Assembly (NCBI RefSeq): GCF_001632365.1
Contig: NW_024468515.1
Span: forward strand, 341,070 to 405,069
Reading direction: 5' to 3'
Source of the DNA: Laetiporus sulphureus 93-53
Lineage: Eukaryota; Basidiomycota; Agaricomycetes; Polyporales; Laetiporaceae
Length of the DNA: 64,000 nucleotides
Shown here: one piece after another, positions 47,089-58,900 of the stretch
How the letters are laid out: every line of letters begins with the position of its first letter
How positions within the stretch are numbered: position 1 is the first letter of the stretch
The notes under the pieces: model-generated
What the model was told of the DNA's origin: nothing
Database searches by the model: none
Seen by the model: only the letters and a program-made list of their open reading frames with translations
Position numbers and translations under genes: made by a program

Positions 47089-48876
47089 ATGTCATATCAC
47101 GAAATCAAAAGATATGAATCGGACTTTGACGAAGAGCCAGTGGGCTATCAAAGAGATAAAGGATATACGACACCATTATCCTGGAACGACATGACCAATG
47201 AAAAGTTAGATTGGTTCACTGATGTCAGAAATTCATGAGCTATTCAGCTGGAAAGACGACAATGGCTTGGGAACCTTATGACCCCAGAAGAACAAGAAGA
47301 GCTACATGAGCTCGAGAGAGATGTCCAAGAAATCTGTCGAGTAATGGATAATGAGAAGGATATCAGAAAGGAATTCGAGGAAGAATTTCTGATGCAATGG
47401 AGCTTCCAAGAGGAGAAGCAATACAAGTCGATCCAAGGTCAGAGGATGCCGAAGGATTAAGAAAAGGAAAAAAGCGAGAGGAATGAAATCCTCTCAGCAT
47501 CAATCCAAGCCTATTAGGGAGTGGTGACTGAAGTACTACGCCAATGTCCAAAAAATCCTACAACGGGTTAAAATTATGGAAAGGAGTCAGGATGGCACCT
47601 TTAACTAGGACATCCTCAGAAGGAGGAAAGCCATCAGTACAATTTGAAGTACTAGGAAGGCCACAGTCAGCCATGGCATAAGCAAGTGGTTTAGGAACCA
47701 CAGGACAACATCCTGTCAAGGCACAGTATGACCCAGCACAAGGGCCACCAGTGCATCCAGAAACAACATCTTTGGAATTCCAATGGCAGGAATATTCCCA
47801 GAACATGAAATTGTACACACAGTACAATTCCACTCTAAATATGCCAGAAGTGGAAGAATGATGAATGAGGAAGATTCCACCATTCACAGAAGACAAAAGA
47901 AAGTTTGCATCATTCCTCAGATCAGTGGAACGACATCTACAGGCAAACATTCAAGTCTACGATGATGACTATAGTCAAATAGTATTTGTCATGTCTCACT
48001 TCAAGCCTAAGTCGACTGCATCCAAATGGATCGAGTCATGGAAAGTGGAAGTAACCACACAAACTGGAGATCCAGGAGATCTAGGATCCTATAGCGATTT
48101 CTGACTAGCACTCCTAGAAAAGTATGGAGAAGTTGCAACTAAGAATCAAGCATGGCAGGCATTAATCGAAGGCAAATGCATGCAAGAAAGAAGAAGTGTT
48201 GACGATTATATTGAAAACCTCGACATTCTATTCCACTATGCCAAAATCGATGATGACTATGCAAAGCTTGTTCACTTCAAGTAAGGCTTGAATCAGCAGC
48301 TGGCCGAGAAGGTGTTCACCCAGATGACATCACCAGCAACATATCAGGCTGCATGTGAAGTGGCCAGAGGATCACTGACTGAGAAGATGTCTATCATGGC
48401 AAAACCAACATCTTCAAGTTTATTTCCTCATCTGGAAGAATAGAACAAGAAGTTCCTATAGAGGTGGATCCTCCTGAATGAGATCTAAATGCCATGGATG
48501 TCGATAGGCTATGACGACTTCAGTCTGGACTGATCAAAGAATGAATATGCTACCATTATGGCAAAAAGGGACATGAAGCATAACAATGTTCAGCAAAGAA
48601 ATCAAAACTGACCCGACATCATATGAAAGAAGTTAAGCCTAAAAAGGAAACTTCTTTACCCAAACAAGAGAGTGTGCACTTAAAGAAGACACACACTAGA
48701 TCGAAAGATCTCAAGAAGGGGTCCTCAATTATGACATCAATCAAGGATCAGATTGAGCAATTAGTCACAAAGCTAATCAATTCAAAGATTACTAAATACT
48801 TCGAAATCAACGGCTCTCAACAACGATCAGATCCGATAAACAATGAAGATGATGATGATCCCATGGATATTGATTG
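47089..48876 (+). pseudogene. Gag of the LTR element (Ty3/gypsy type), several stops
   Basis: Segments in order: MSYHEIKRYESDFDEEPVGY, an acidic coiled-coil stretch at 47278-47457, and the retrotransposon Gag core PPFTEDKRKFASFLRSVERH, LEKYGEVATKNQAWQAL, SVDDYIENLDILFHYAKI, LNQQLAEKVFTQMTSPATY. Then comes a decayed zinc knuckle, CYHYGKKGHEA, where the second Cys is Tyr and a stop follows. The tail ends DDDDPMDID. Stops of all three types interrupt it (for example TGA 47236-47238, TGA 48102-48104, TAA near 48284, TAG near 48440). Confidence 0.75.
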
Positions 48877-49179
48877 AATGTCTCGAAGAGTTCTCAAGCT
48901 TCATCAGATCAATGTTATTTGAGCCGAGGAATCCAACTCAGATCAAACTGATTTTCCAACATCAGTATGGAAGGCAGTACTGATGATGTCATTCAATCTT
49001 CAACAAGATGAATGGGAGGGTATCGAAGCCCTTGCATGATGAAGGTTCACAAGGGACCAACATCGCTATGCACGATCAAAGCAAACAGCATCCATGGCCA
49101 AGAATATGTCAGGCCATCAGCAGTGAACAGCATTCAAGGCCAAGAATATGTCTGGTCATCAGCAGTTCACTGAGTGTTG

Positions 49180-49654
49180 CTATAATTGTAACTGCTACGG
49201 ACACCACCATGCAGAATGTCCTAGAAGAACTCCAGATACAGACAATAATGGGTGATTATATCGACCACCACAACAGAGCAAGCATTGAAATTCTGGATGA
49301 ATCTCAAATTCGCTGTCACCCGATCATCCTAAATCTGCGAAAGCACAAAACTCTAGCATTGATTCTGACAATCAAAGCTCTGACAGCATGTCGATGTCTT
49401 CAGGAAAACAAGCTCCTCGAAACCTTCAGAGTTTCTGCACAACTGATCATATACAAACTATCGAACGACCGGAGGCTAAAAGCAATTCTGGACCATCACC
49501 GATAGCAACATGGGCTGACCAAGTCACCACTGAAATCATTGGAAGTTCTAACAGCACGTCTACATCTGACTTCGAAAATCCTTCTTCGCAGTCTTCCAAC
49601 TCTAAAAAGAAGAAGAAGAAAGCTAAAGTGCATCAGACTCTAAGGCCTACATAA
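49180..49654 (+). pseudogene. Second zinc-knuckle-bearing segment of the LTR element
   Basis: A CCHC knuckle CYNCNCYGHHHAEC (C-x2-C-x4-H-x4-C, intact) is followed by PRRTPDT, and, in a shifted frame, a Ser-rich tail ending in a Lys run and VHQTLRPT with a stop at 49654. It lies 3' of the first Gag. It may be the C-terminal domain of the same Gag, displaced by indels, or an accessory RNA-binding ORF. Confidence 0.5.
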
Positions 49655-49877
49655 TCATTCCAGTCTGGTTGACTTGGAACTAACTACAGATACTTTTGGC
49701 AACTGAACTTATTGCTTATGGTAATTCACTTACCTTATTTGGCATTCAGATAACTGTGAAACCAGGCACCCTATGTCATTGATGAACCTCACACCAGAAG
49801 CCTGATCACAAATCAGCAGAAGCGGAGACCTTATGGTTTGATCACCAAGGGTCTTGGTGGTTGGAGAGGGGAGCTTG

Positions 49878-50632
49878 TGTTATAAAGTGAAGCGTCGATT
49901 ATCTGAAAGGATTAAGTGCTGGGGAACCCTTAAATTTTGGTCATGTGATACAAGACCACATGTGCCTTCGAGACTTACCAGTCTCTCAGCTCACATTTTC
50001 CGCGATGCTGTACAAGGAACCGTGGGAACAATAGAAGCACCTTTGAGGGGTATTCATTTTCATCTACTATTTCCTCAGAGTGGATCTTCTCAAGTCTATT
50101 TTCTATTCTTAGGATCCTCAGATCTTGAGATCCAGAACCTTTGTGTTTCAAGTTTTCTATTTTTACCTGTACTAACTCTGGCTTGCCAACTACTTAGCTC
50201 GCAGCGGTTAGTATTTGTCTCTTTATGTTTAGCTAGATGGAGACCCCTTGTACTAGTACCCCAGACTATAGGTCTGTGACTATATAAAGGGGCCAGAGCA
50301 GCAGAAGGAAGATAACCTCTTCCTCCTTGTTTCTAAGAACTAGTTCTTTGCACTAGAACCTCATTTCTAAGGAGAACTTGATACTACTGTTCCTCAGTGA
50401 TCAGTTAGGGATCTGCACTCACTCTCTAGGGGTATTCAGGCTCATACGCTTGTTTAGAGTCAGATCAGCAAACCTAGTAACCTGCAGGTGAATGTGCAGT
50501 AGCTGCTCAGCGAAAATCTAGATAGGGTAGAGTGACAGTACCTCACTGCTACCTCAAAACTAGGCATTGACACACTATAAAGATAAGTCGAGTTGTGGAT
50601 TAGGGGGGATTTACAGGGAACACTTCATAACA
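49878..50632 (+). repeat. Right LTR, 755 bp
   Basis: Begins TGTTATAAAGTGAAG and ends CACTTCATAACA; same length as the left LTR with scattered substitutions and no net indel. Preceded by the purine tract GGAGAGGGGAG. Confidence 0.9.
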
Positions 50633-50637
50633 CTTCT
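50633..50637 (+). repeat. 5-bp target site duplication (CTTCT), right
   Basis: Matches 45853-45857 on the other side of the LTR element. Confidence 0.85.
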
Positions 50638-51169
50638 TGAGTTTAGAGACATTTGCATCAAAACAGTGAATCGTTTTGTGGCTAAAAGTGGGCATTTGTC
50701 TGAATCTGTATAATGTTGATGGGCATGGCCTTACTGATGATGCAATGTTACACACCTTGTATCAAATGTCAGTGTATATAATCCTAGGATGGCTACCAGC
50801 AGGTGAAGAAGGTGTATCAGGGTTTGCTTCCATACACTGAGATCCCACTCATGCAGCATGTCAAAAATGAAGAGGTCATGATAATTTGGCACAATTGTCG
50901 ATACATTTGCTGAGAATGCATTCTATGTGAAGTGAATTTAGCATTGATTACCATAAGTGCTTGTCAGAGTACAAGACAGCAAATACACTTACCTCCATAG
51001 GAACCAAGGATTGTGGTTTGAGCAATGACTCCACAGCGGCACTCAACACACTGAAACCCAGGTTGTAGATAAGGTTTCTGTCACAAAGCACCAAAGCACT
51101 TAACCCAATTAAGGGCAAGTCTGCCTTTGTGACCTGCACAAATGATCCCACATAAAAAGCCTGCCACAA
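50633..51169 (-). pseudogene. Plavaka-like transposase remnant, middle part
   Basis: On the minus strand it reads LLKPQSLVPM, then in shifted frames NYHDLFIFDMLHEWDLSVWK, IHLLHLL, and YRFRQMPTFSHKTIHCFDAN followed by VSKLKK at the LTR junction. The C-terminal side of the insertion continues PAACNFEDILQ, so the two flanks abut exactly in the family alignment as I remember it. Confidence 0.75.
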
Positions 51170-52153
51170 GGGCTAGGCTGAGGACGTGCGCAGTGGTATG
51201 CAGTCTGAAAATGGGGCTCAAAGGGCCCTTAGCCTTATGCTCACAACAAAGGGGTGAATTGGCTTGTTAGGCCGCATACAATAGTATAATGAATCTAAGG
51301 TCCTCCCTTAGATCCTCATGGGCTTATATACATGTAGGGGTGGACCCTGGTCACTCTAACTAAGGTGTACCTACTGGAGTCCTGTCCTTTCTACATGTGA
51401 ACATATTGCCAAAACCAGTAATGGTTCTGGACTTCGTCATAGCAACTATCTACAATGGCCGTGGATATGCCAAGGTAATCCTATCTAATCCAATGAGATA
51501 AATGCCTGTAAGTGGGCCCACTGTTGAGGAGCCAATGGGTGATGGCCAACAGAGCACATCACAACGGTTGCAACATCAGATGAGAGGATCTGTCCAAACT
51601 CAGAACAATGAGTGTGACGATCAGTCTTCATCTGGATAGGGTTGTGAGAAGATCTAGCCTATCCTGTACCTGGCTATACTGTATGCCGGTTGGTAGGGGG
51701 ATCCTCTGTTGTGGTATCTGCCTATTGGTTTAGGCAGCAAAGTGGTGCCACTATCTTGAGTGGCGAATTGGGTGCTTGCTAGCTTGATGGTCCAATGGGT
51801 TCCTTTCTGGGCAAGTGGCCTGGTGTCATGTGATCAACACCTGACAACTTCTGAATAGGGCAAGTGGCCAGTGTCACATGACTGGGTGGCTGAATCATGG
51901 GCGCTTGGTGGTCATGTGGTAGACACAGTCATGTCCGTGATGTATGTGGTGGCATTGTGCTGTTTGTCCAAGTATCCACGTTGCGAGACCAATATGAAGG
52001 TTGGCGTCCGAATAACCACTCAAATGAGGACTTTAATGGTGCAAAAAGAAAGGTGCCACTTAATACTGTGACAGGCAGCCAAGACCAGCACCACATACAA
52101 TAACTCATGACACCACTGGCAATTTGGGTATAAATGAGCAAGGTAACACTACA
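51170..52153. other. Stretch without a supported gene; GC-richer than its surroundings
   Basis: Contains two GGGCAAGTGGCC-like words (near 51809 and 51858) each followed by a GTCA(C/T)ATG context, suggesting an internal duplication, and a TTATATACATG box near 51327. It falls where the Plavaka-like coding sequence should continue, so it may be a further small insertion. Confidence 0.35.
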
Positions 52154-52744
52154 TTAACTACTTAACCATGCCACTTCAGGGCAGGCAGTGCAGCTCGCAT
52201 GCCTGGCGCTTATTCGGCTACCATTCCTGCAGCCTCCGTACCCAGCTCTGATGCCCCTGAGGTCCACTGCTATCCCACAATGCCTTTCAGGCTCCAAAAG
52301 CCAACATGGTGCATACATGGTGCTGCCTGCAGCACTGGAACATGCCTGAGTGATGGCTTGTCCTGATGCTAGAAGGTTATTGACAGCCAAGCCATCATCC
52401 ACACTACAAGAACAGAGCTCATCTAGATACTCACGAGTGAGACCAGAGGAGTTCAGGGATGTTCGAATATAGGAAGTGGTCAATGTCATCTTGCTGCCCA
52501 AAACAGCCAGTATCTCATCAACAGACTGCCTAGCATGATCAACACATTCATCCTGCTCTTTTAGGGGTGCAAGGCCTTCAGGTAACATATCATGGTATCT
52601 GGCAGGCAATTGATTGTGGGTTGAATGAACAGACTGGGTTGTTGAAATAGGAGCTGGTGATGATGTGACCACATCTTGAATTATTGGTGACATGCCCAAG
52701 TCAGCCTGAGCATGTGTGACCACATCAGGAGAAGGATTCTTCAT
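52154..52744 (-). pseudogene. Plavaka-like transposase remnant, N-terminal region
   Basis: A 196-codon ORF with LPARYHDMLPEGLAPLKEQ, then TSYIRTSLNSSGLTREYLDE. In related elements a comparable N-terminal sequence (an R-x-D-x-LP motif, then N-x-FGL-REY) lies ahead of the catalytic region. The C2H2-like start seen in the copy at 63 kb is not recognisable here. Confidence 0.5.
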
Positions 52745-53179
52745 AAGATCAACCTGTCAACATGCACAAGGATCAAGCAGAATTGACACTGACCTCATAA
52801 TCCATACTCAGGGACATGTTGACTTCAGAGTCAAGGTCTCCAGGTAGAGTGGCAAAGGAGGGCATATCTGTCACTGCTGGAAGATGTGCTGTTGATGATG
52901 AAGAGACCATAGTGACTGATGAAGCTGAAGCAATGGCAGTGGGTGCTTAATCAATGTCACGGTGCCTTTTGAGCTCACAAAGGCATCCTTGAAGGGCATG
53001 CTGCAGGAGTGTGTCTTGATAGCATTTGTACATCTGGCATGCGGCTTTATGATGTTGAAGTGCCACATCATCTCCATATTTGTGTCAGCAAGCAGTGCAC
53101 CTACTTACAGGCATGCAGGTAATGGTGAGGAAAAAAGATTGATGTTCAAGCCAGATCATCACAGTCTACCCCTATTCTG

Positions 53180-53900
53180 TCAGATCCATTTCAATTGCCT
53201 AATGATAGCTTGACAACTTACTTTAGCCTGAGATGTTGCAAGATGATGATGTTGGCATGTGGTTTGAGCACAGTAGTACAAGCAGAATGTGCACATTGTC
53301 GAGATTTTCAGGAAAGAATGTATACAGTGACTAGTACATTTGAACGTCCTCATATTGTGCTTAAGAGCAGCCTTCATAGGATTCCTCCATGTCGAGTCAT
53401 GGGCCTCTTCAGCCCACCACTCCAGTACCACTGGTGATTGCTCATTTGAATCCAAACTAAGGCCATCCACACATGCATACATCTTTGCTATGAAGCATGC
53501 TTGATCTTCTGCATCTTTTCTATATTCTTTAACCTCTTTTTAGAGCCTGTTGCATGCTTCTCCTGCCATCTGAAGCTCTTCTTTCAATTTAGTGATGTGA
53601 GTATCATGCAGCTCAAGTTGCTTCTGAAGCTGTGAGATCAGGTTTTATCTTTGTGTTGATGATCTTCGTGTCTCATCTAAACAAATATTTGAGGTAGCGA
53701 TACAAGTAACTTTAGGCTGACACCTACCATCAATCATATCTTGCTGAGTGGAGACCAACATGCAGTTGAGCTCTCACTGCAATATTATTGTCTGCAAATT
53801 GAGTGCAGCACCATCATCGTATAGCCTATGAAAGTGTGAGTCACAGAGAAATCATATGAATTGAGCTGTCACAATCACATGTTGTTGAGCCTCATAGCTT
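53180..53900 (-). pseudogene. Coiled-coil ORF fragments, unrecognised
   Basis: On the minus strand LISQLQKQLELHDTHITKLK, EELQMAGEACNRL, stop, KEVKEYRKDAEDQACFIAKM and then YACVDGLSLDSNEQ, WWAEEAHDSTWRNPMKAAL. Heptad-rich text with a few stops suggests a decayed structural or Gag-like ORF belonging to an element in this island. Confidence 0.35.
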
Positions 53901-54216
53901 CAGAAGCTGCAGTGCGAAGTTGTGAATGTGTGTAGCTGACTCCATCCTGTACTGCATAAGTGACCAGCTGTGATGACTGTTGCAGCATGTCATGAAGAAG
54001 ATTGTGTGAGTCATCATCATGCATGGAAGACTTGCAACAGTAGTTGTTGAGCACAATCTCTCCAAGTAGTGAGGTGGAGGCATACATACTGTGTCTATAA
54101 TGTCTACCTTATCATCACATGCGAGCCTCATCAATGTGACCATGAATGTGCTAGAGTCAGGATGCATGTTGAAATGATATTGTCATGATGTGTGTCAATG
54201 GTGTGGGGTGCACAGA

Positions 54217-54226
54217 TGTGAGCGGT
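54217..54226 (+). repeat. LINE target site duplication, left (TGTGAGCGGT)
   Basis: TGTGAGCGGT, preceded by A, is repeated at 60041-60050 directly after the poly(A) tail, where it is also preceded by A. Confidence 0.9.
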
Positions 54227-54251
54227 CAACTCTTCTTTTTCCTGTACCACC

Positions 54252-55982
54252 ATGTCCACTATAAGCGCCCAACAGGCGACTGCCAGTGAATCGACCATGG
54301 AGGGCATAGGTGTCGAGCGAACTCCTCCGGGAGGGTCTCCACCGCCAGCGAGCACGACGTCATCGGCCCCAGGGCCGACGCCCCCACACCCACTGGTCCA
54401 CAATCATATGTGCGACGCCATTAGGTCTCTGCACAATAATCTGAACAACCTTGCTGCTGGCATGCAGTGCGTTATCGAAGGCCCCTACGAGGCCGCGACA
54501 TACTCCGACGAGTTTGAGAACTGCACTGTCGCGCTCTCTACCTGCCTTCGCGATTTCCACAATGCTCTCCTGCGCGACTCCCTCATCATCGACACAGAGG
54601 CTGGTGCCCGGATCTTGCAACTCTACCAGGCTCTCTTCCATCAGCAGCTCACTGACGCAGCCATCCTTCTCGACGACGACGCACTCATGGACAAGGTGCC
54701 ACGCACCCGCCTGCGCACGGAAGGTGCCCTCCCTGTCGGCATCGACGTGCAGGCTGCCCTGACTAAGGCTGTCGAGGATGGTGTTCGTATGGCCACATCA
54801 GCCATCAACACGCGGCTGTCAGCTATCGAGGCCCAGCTAGTACGTGGGCGTCCGCTGCCACAACCTCCTCAGGCCCCCGAGGGACTGCGACCCCAACCGC
54901 CAGTCCGTACTGGTCGCCAACGTGCCCCCGCCGCCAACTCCAGTGCAGCTGCCCCTGCAGCACAGCTTACGACGCAGCCTGAGATGCAGGCCCCGAATGC
55001 CCCAACCATGGCACAGGTGGCCGCCAAGAACCGCGAGAAGTGCTACGTCCTTCTCATTACTCCCGAACAGCATGCCGCCATCGAGGCGGGGGGTACCATG
55101 CCCCAATGGTATGCTAAGGTCCATACACGCCTGCGTGAGACCCCCGTGTGGGCCAAGGTACGTTTTCTCAGTCTCCGCTTCGCTGAACCAACCAAAGTCC
55201 AAGCAGTTTTCTCGCATGAATCCCCCGACTCGCTCATACGCGAGTGTCTCCGGCCCATACGGCACATGTTGGGAGTCGTCCCACGTGCTGCCTCCCCTGC
55301 GCCAGACCCGCGTGAGCGTGCGTCCGTGCCGCAGGACTTCTGCCCTCTCGTTCCTGTTATGAAACTGTTCATCCCGAGCTGCCCGCTGCGTCATCCCGAC
55401 ACGGGATTGTTACTCACTGAGGAGGAAATCATGGCGGAACTACGCCGTAATGCCATGTTTTCGTCTGTTCACTTCAATGGTCTACCCGACTTCATTGTGC
55501 CTAAGGAGCATCGCGAGCAGCTCGGGAAGTCCTCTATTATCGTCTCCATTGAGGATGCCCATCGCGACTACTGTGCGCGTAACCTCCTTGGACATGACAA
55601 CCACGGTGATGCTGCCGCTTTCATTTGGTTCTTTGGCTCCCGCATCACTGTAAAGAAGTCGAAAGATCAACCCGTGTTCCATCAGTGCACTCGTTGCTGG
55701 CGCCTCACGCATCTCGAAAGTCACTGCAAGAAGCGGGCGCCTGTGTGCCGCTTCTGTGGAAAGACTGACCACACGTCCGATATGCATCGGCAGGCATGCC
55801 TTGTCTGCAATCATGAGGCTCGCCCGGCTGACCAGCCTTGCGAGTCTGACCACTATTTCTGTGTAGTCTGTGGCACCAACGGTCACAGTGCCACCGACAC
55901 CACCTGCCCTGCGCGGAAAGATTACCGCATTCCCATCTCGCACACCAACCCCTCATCAAGAATATCACAACCGCTCATTTAA
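54252..55982 (+). CDS. LINE ORF1, nucleic-acid-binding protein with CCHC knuckles
   Basis: A 576-residue uninterrupted ORF starting MSTISAQQATASESTMEGIG, 25 bp after the target duplication. The N-terminal part is low complexity and helical; the C-terminal part has three knuckle-like clusters, CTRCWRLTHLESHCKK, CRFCGKTDHTSDMHRQAC and CVVCGTNGHSATDTTC. Its role is to coat LINE RNA. The ORF2 frame begins inside the last codons of this ORF in another frame. Confidence 0.85.
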   Translation: MSTISAQQATASESTMEGIGVERTPPGGSPPPASTTSSAPGPTPPHPLVHNHMCDAIRSLHNNLNNLAAGMQCVIEGPYEAATYSDEFENCTVALSTCLRDFHNALLRDSLIIDTEAGARILQLYQALFHQQLTDAAILLDDDALMDKVPRTRLRTEGALPVGIDVQAALTKAVEDGVRMATSAINTRLSAIEAQLVRGRPLPQPPQAPEGLRPQPPVRTGRQRAPAANSSAAAPAAQLTTQPEMQAPNAPTMAQVAAKNREKCYVLLITPEQHAAIEAGGTMPQWYAKVHTRLRETPVWAKVRFLSLRFAEPTKVQAVFSHESPDSLIRECLRPIRHMLGVVPRAASPAPDPRERASVPQDFCPLVPVMKLFIPSCPLRHPDTGLLLTEEEIMAELRRNAMFSSVHFNGLPDFIVPKEHREQLGKSSIIVSIEDAHRDYCARNLLGHDNHGDAAAFIWFFGSRITVKKSKDQPVFHQCTRCWRLTHLESHCKKRAPVCRFCGKTDHTSDMHRQACLVCNHEARPADQPCESDHYFCVVCGTNGHSATDTTCPARKDYRIPISHTNPSSRISQPLI

Positions 55983-58900
55983 ATGTGGCCCGGTCCAATC
56001 TGCGCGTCCACAGCTTCGTTTCTTCCACTTCTTACGATATCTATTTTCTTCAAGAACTGTGGTGGGGGCAAATCGGCATCGATACCCCCCATGGCTCTGA
56101 ATCAGGCACTACTGTTTATGGTCACATCAATGTCCGGCCCTACGGCCTGGACGCCTATCATTTCCCCTCCTCCTCTGCGCTGCCGTGACCTCGAGCCAGC
56201 ATCCTGGTCCGGCGCGTGCTCTTAAACACTTATCACATATCCATGCGTACCGACCTGGTGTCGGACCCAGATGTGGTCGTCCTTCATTTTGTTTCACGCT
56301 CTGATCCCACCCATGACTTCTTCATGGTCAACTGCTATAACGAAGGCTCGTGAGCCCAACACCGTGTTCTGCCCATTCTCTACGATATCCCTTTCCCACC
56401 ACGAGCGAACCTCCTTGTCACCGGGGATTTTAATCTCCATCACCCCCTATGGTCATGGACCGGACGGGCCTTCTGCTCTGCTTCCACTGCCTCCACTGCT
56501 TTCGCTGGGTGGCTAGAGCGCGAGTCGCTCGAAATTCTTAATGACCTCGATCAACCCACCCACATGGTGAATGGTGATCTGCTCTCAGGCACCATCATCG
56601 ATCTGGTCTGCGCGACCTCCAGTGCGCATTTTCATGTTCACGGAGTCGCCGCTACTCCCACATCCTTTGAATCTGATCACGCTCTACTAACCTCTGCTCT
56701 CTCTCACGTTGCTCACCCTGTAGACGTTGACCTTGGCTTTCGAGTCGACGTGTCCAAACGGGATGACTGGAACACGTGCCTTGCCTGCGAGCTGGCGCTA
56801 TCCTCACCACCGGCCACCTATACCACCAATGATGACCTCGAAGCGGGCGCTCAGGCTCTGCTGCGAGCAATGTCCGTGGCCTGCCACGAAGTTTTCCTCC
56901 GACGCACACATGCTCACCGGGCCTCTCAGCTCTGGTGGAACGATGCATGCGACACTGCCCGCGCAGCTGTCCAGGTGGCTCATACTCGTGAGGGGAGGTG
57001 TGCAGCCAAGGCCACACTCTCGGCCACCATCCGACAAGCTCGGAAGGACTGGACTCGGGAGGCGGTCGTGTGACTCCAGCACACCAATCCCTGGCGGCTT
57101 GCCTCATGGACCAAAGGAGTGCGGACACCCCCACTACCTGTCATCCGCACAGACGGGGAGACTGGCTCTCTCCCTGCCGACGCGGGACGTCTACTCACAC
57201 GTTTCTATTTTTCGGCGTCTCCGCCCCTGCCTGAACTGCCTCCTCTCTTTACCTCTACGCCTCCTGCAGCGCGCCCAGACCGCCCCCTCCTTATCACTGA
57301 AGTAACTGCTGCCATCGAGGCTGCATCTAACTATTCAGCGCCTGGCATCTCCGGAGTGTCATGGCGGCTCCTAAAATGGGTCTGGCAGTCTGGTGCGTGT
57401 CATGCTCTTTTTCTTTTTCTATCCTCTTCTTTGCGCCTGAGTTACCTCCCCGCCCCACTTCGGGCTGCAGTGGTTGTGTACCTGCCCAAACTGGGCAAGG
57501 CGGATTACACCGCACCCAAGTCCCACCGACCAATAGCGCTCTTAGAAACCCTGAGCAAGGTCCTAGAGAAAGTGGTTGCTGCTCGTTTCAACTTTCAAAT
57601 CGGTGCTCACAATCTTGTGCCCGGCTCGCAGTTTGGTGGGCGAGGCCAACACTCCGTCGTGGATGCGGGAGTCACTCTGATGCACCGTGTACGCACCACA
57701 TGGGAAAAGGGTTTCTCCGCTACCTTACTGTGTATGGACGTCGAAGGCTATTACAATAACATTCACCACGACGTCCTTCACTCTGCTCTCCTTTCTTTGG
57801 GCTTTCCCACAAACAAGGTCCTTTGGACCATGTCATTCCTTTCATCGCGCACCGTGCGGCCCAAGCTCAATTCCGAGCTGGGTCCGTCTTATCACGTCGC
57901 TGTGCTCGGCATCCCACAGGGATCGCCTCTGTCGCCAGTCCTTTCTACTATATACTCTTCCCCGCTATATGCGACCCTTGATCCGTTCGCTCACCCCCAG
58001 CAGTCTACGGCGGGCTACATCGACGATTTTGCCCTCCTTATTGTTTCTCCCTCGCTAAATGAGAACTCTGCCATCATCCAACACACTCTACCTAGTGTGG
58101 GTGCCACGCTTCACCAGCTTGGGCTGACCATTGGCATGGCGAAAACTGAGCTTATACACTTTACCTCCCCGAGACGCTCTCTTGACGTCAACCCCCCCTG
58201 CAGGTTCAGTGGGATGGGCGGGATATCACCGTTCAACCGGCTTCATATTTGCGCTGGCTCAGCATCTGGTATGACTGACGCCTAACCTTCACCCACCACA
58301 TTCGTGTCATGGCAGCCAGGGCTTCGTCCCGCGTTGCCGCTTTCCGCATGCTTGCCAACACACAGCGAGGTATGACGGTTGCGCAAGCCCGTTTGCTATA
58401 CCTTACCACCATCCTTCCCGTTCTCACCTTTGGTAGCCCCGTGTGGTATAACCCACGGGGCCCACACTCACTTTTTCAACCTTTGCAACAGGTACAAAAC
58501 GACGTGCTGCGGTGGTTTACGGGAGCGTGGTGGTCTACCCCCCACCATGTCCTCAACCTAATATCCAGCGTCCTGCCGATGAAACACCAGCTCAACAAGC
58601 TCAACGGCCTTGCCGCAGCTCGCCTTCTCACCCTCTCGGAGTCCCACCCGGTGACCCACTGCCTGGCGGCCAACCGTGCTGCTCACCCGCCCAATTTCTC
58701 CCTCCTCAACCCTGCCATCCCTATCCACCACGGCACCAGCGCAGTGAATGTGCTCGAACAAACCCTGCCCAAGCAGGCGGCGTGCCTTCTCCCCTGGTTG
58801 CAGCTGCCCTGGGATCCTGCGCATCCGTGGGGTGAGAGGGTTCACGTCTGCGTCCCTCCGCCTACCAAAGACGGCTCCAAAGAGTACTTACGTTCCTTTT

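Larger units (their letters stand above)
45858..50632 (+). mobile_element. LTR retroelement, gag-only (non-autonomous), inserted in the Plavaka-like transposase
   Basis: Two 755-bp LTRs (TGTTAY...ACA ends), a purine tract before the right LTR (49863-49873), and a 5-bp target duplication define complete borders; total length is 4775 bp. The 3265-bp inside encodes Gag-like segments of Ty3/gypsy type and a separate zinc-knuckle segment, but I see no protease, RT, RNase H or integrase. Gag frames carry several stops. LTRs differ at scattered transitions, roughly 5 percent by eye, so the insertion is old. Propagation would have needed an autonomous relative. Confidence 0.9.
44340..52744 (-). mobile_element. 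Decayed Plavaka-like (CMC/CACTA-group) DNA transposon, split by an LTR element
   Basis: Minus-strand fragments lie in correct N-to-C order: LPARYHDMLPEGLAPL and SLNSSGLTREYLDE (52.2-52.6 kb), LLKPQSLVPM and NYHDLFIFDMLHEWDLSVWK (50.85-51.17 kb), YRFRQMPTFSHKTIHCFDAN (about 50.65 kb), then beyond the LTR element NFEDILQ, FDDLFPEEHNTIIQDLLFLM, LHRLRLHTESTISLAESMLK, MYKLHSLPDYVKTIRTIGTT, and the C-terminal WYAWVLEIHH, QAQHLDYIGFVPKSDPGAF, GCHLLSVFALGRMNALL. This succession is that of Agaricomycete Plavaka-like transposases as I know them. Stops and frame changes throughout make it a fossil. Ends and inverted repeats were not found; the limits given are those of recognisable coding remnants. Confidence 0.75.
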
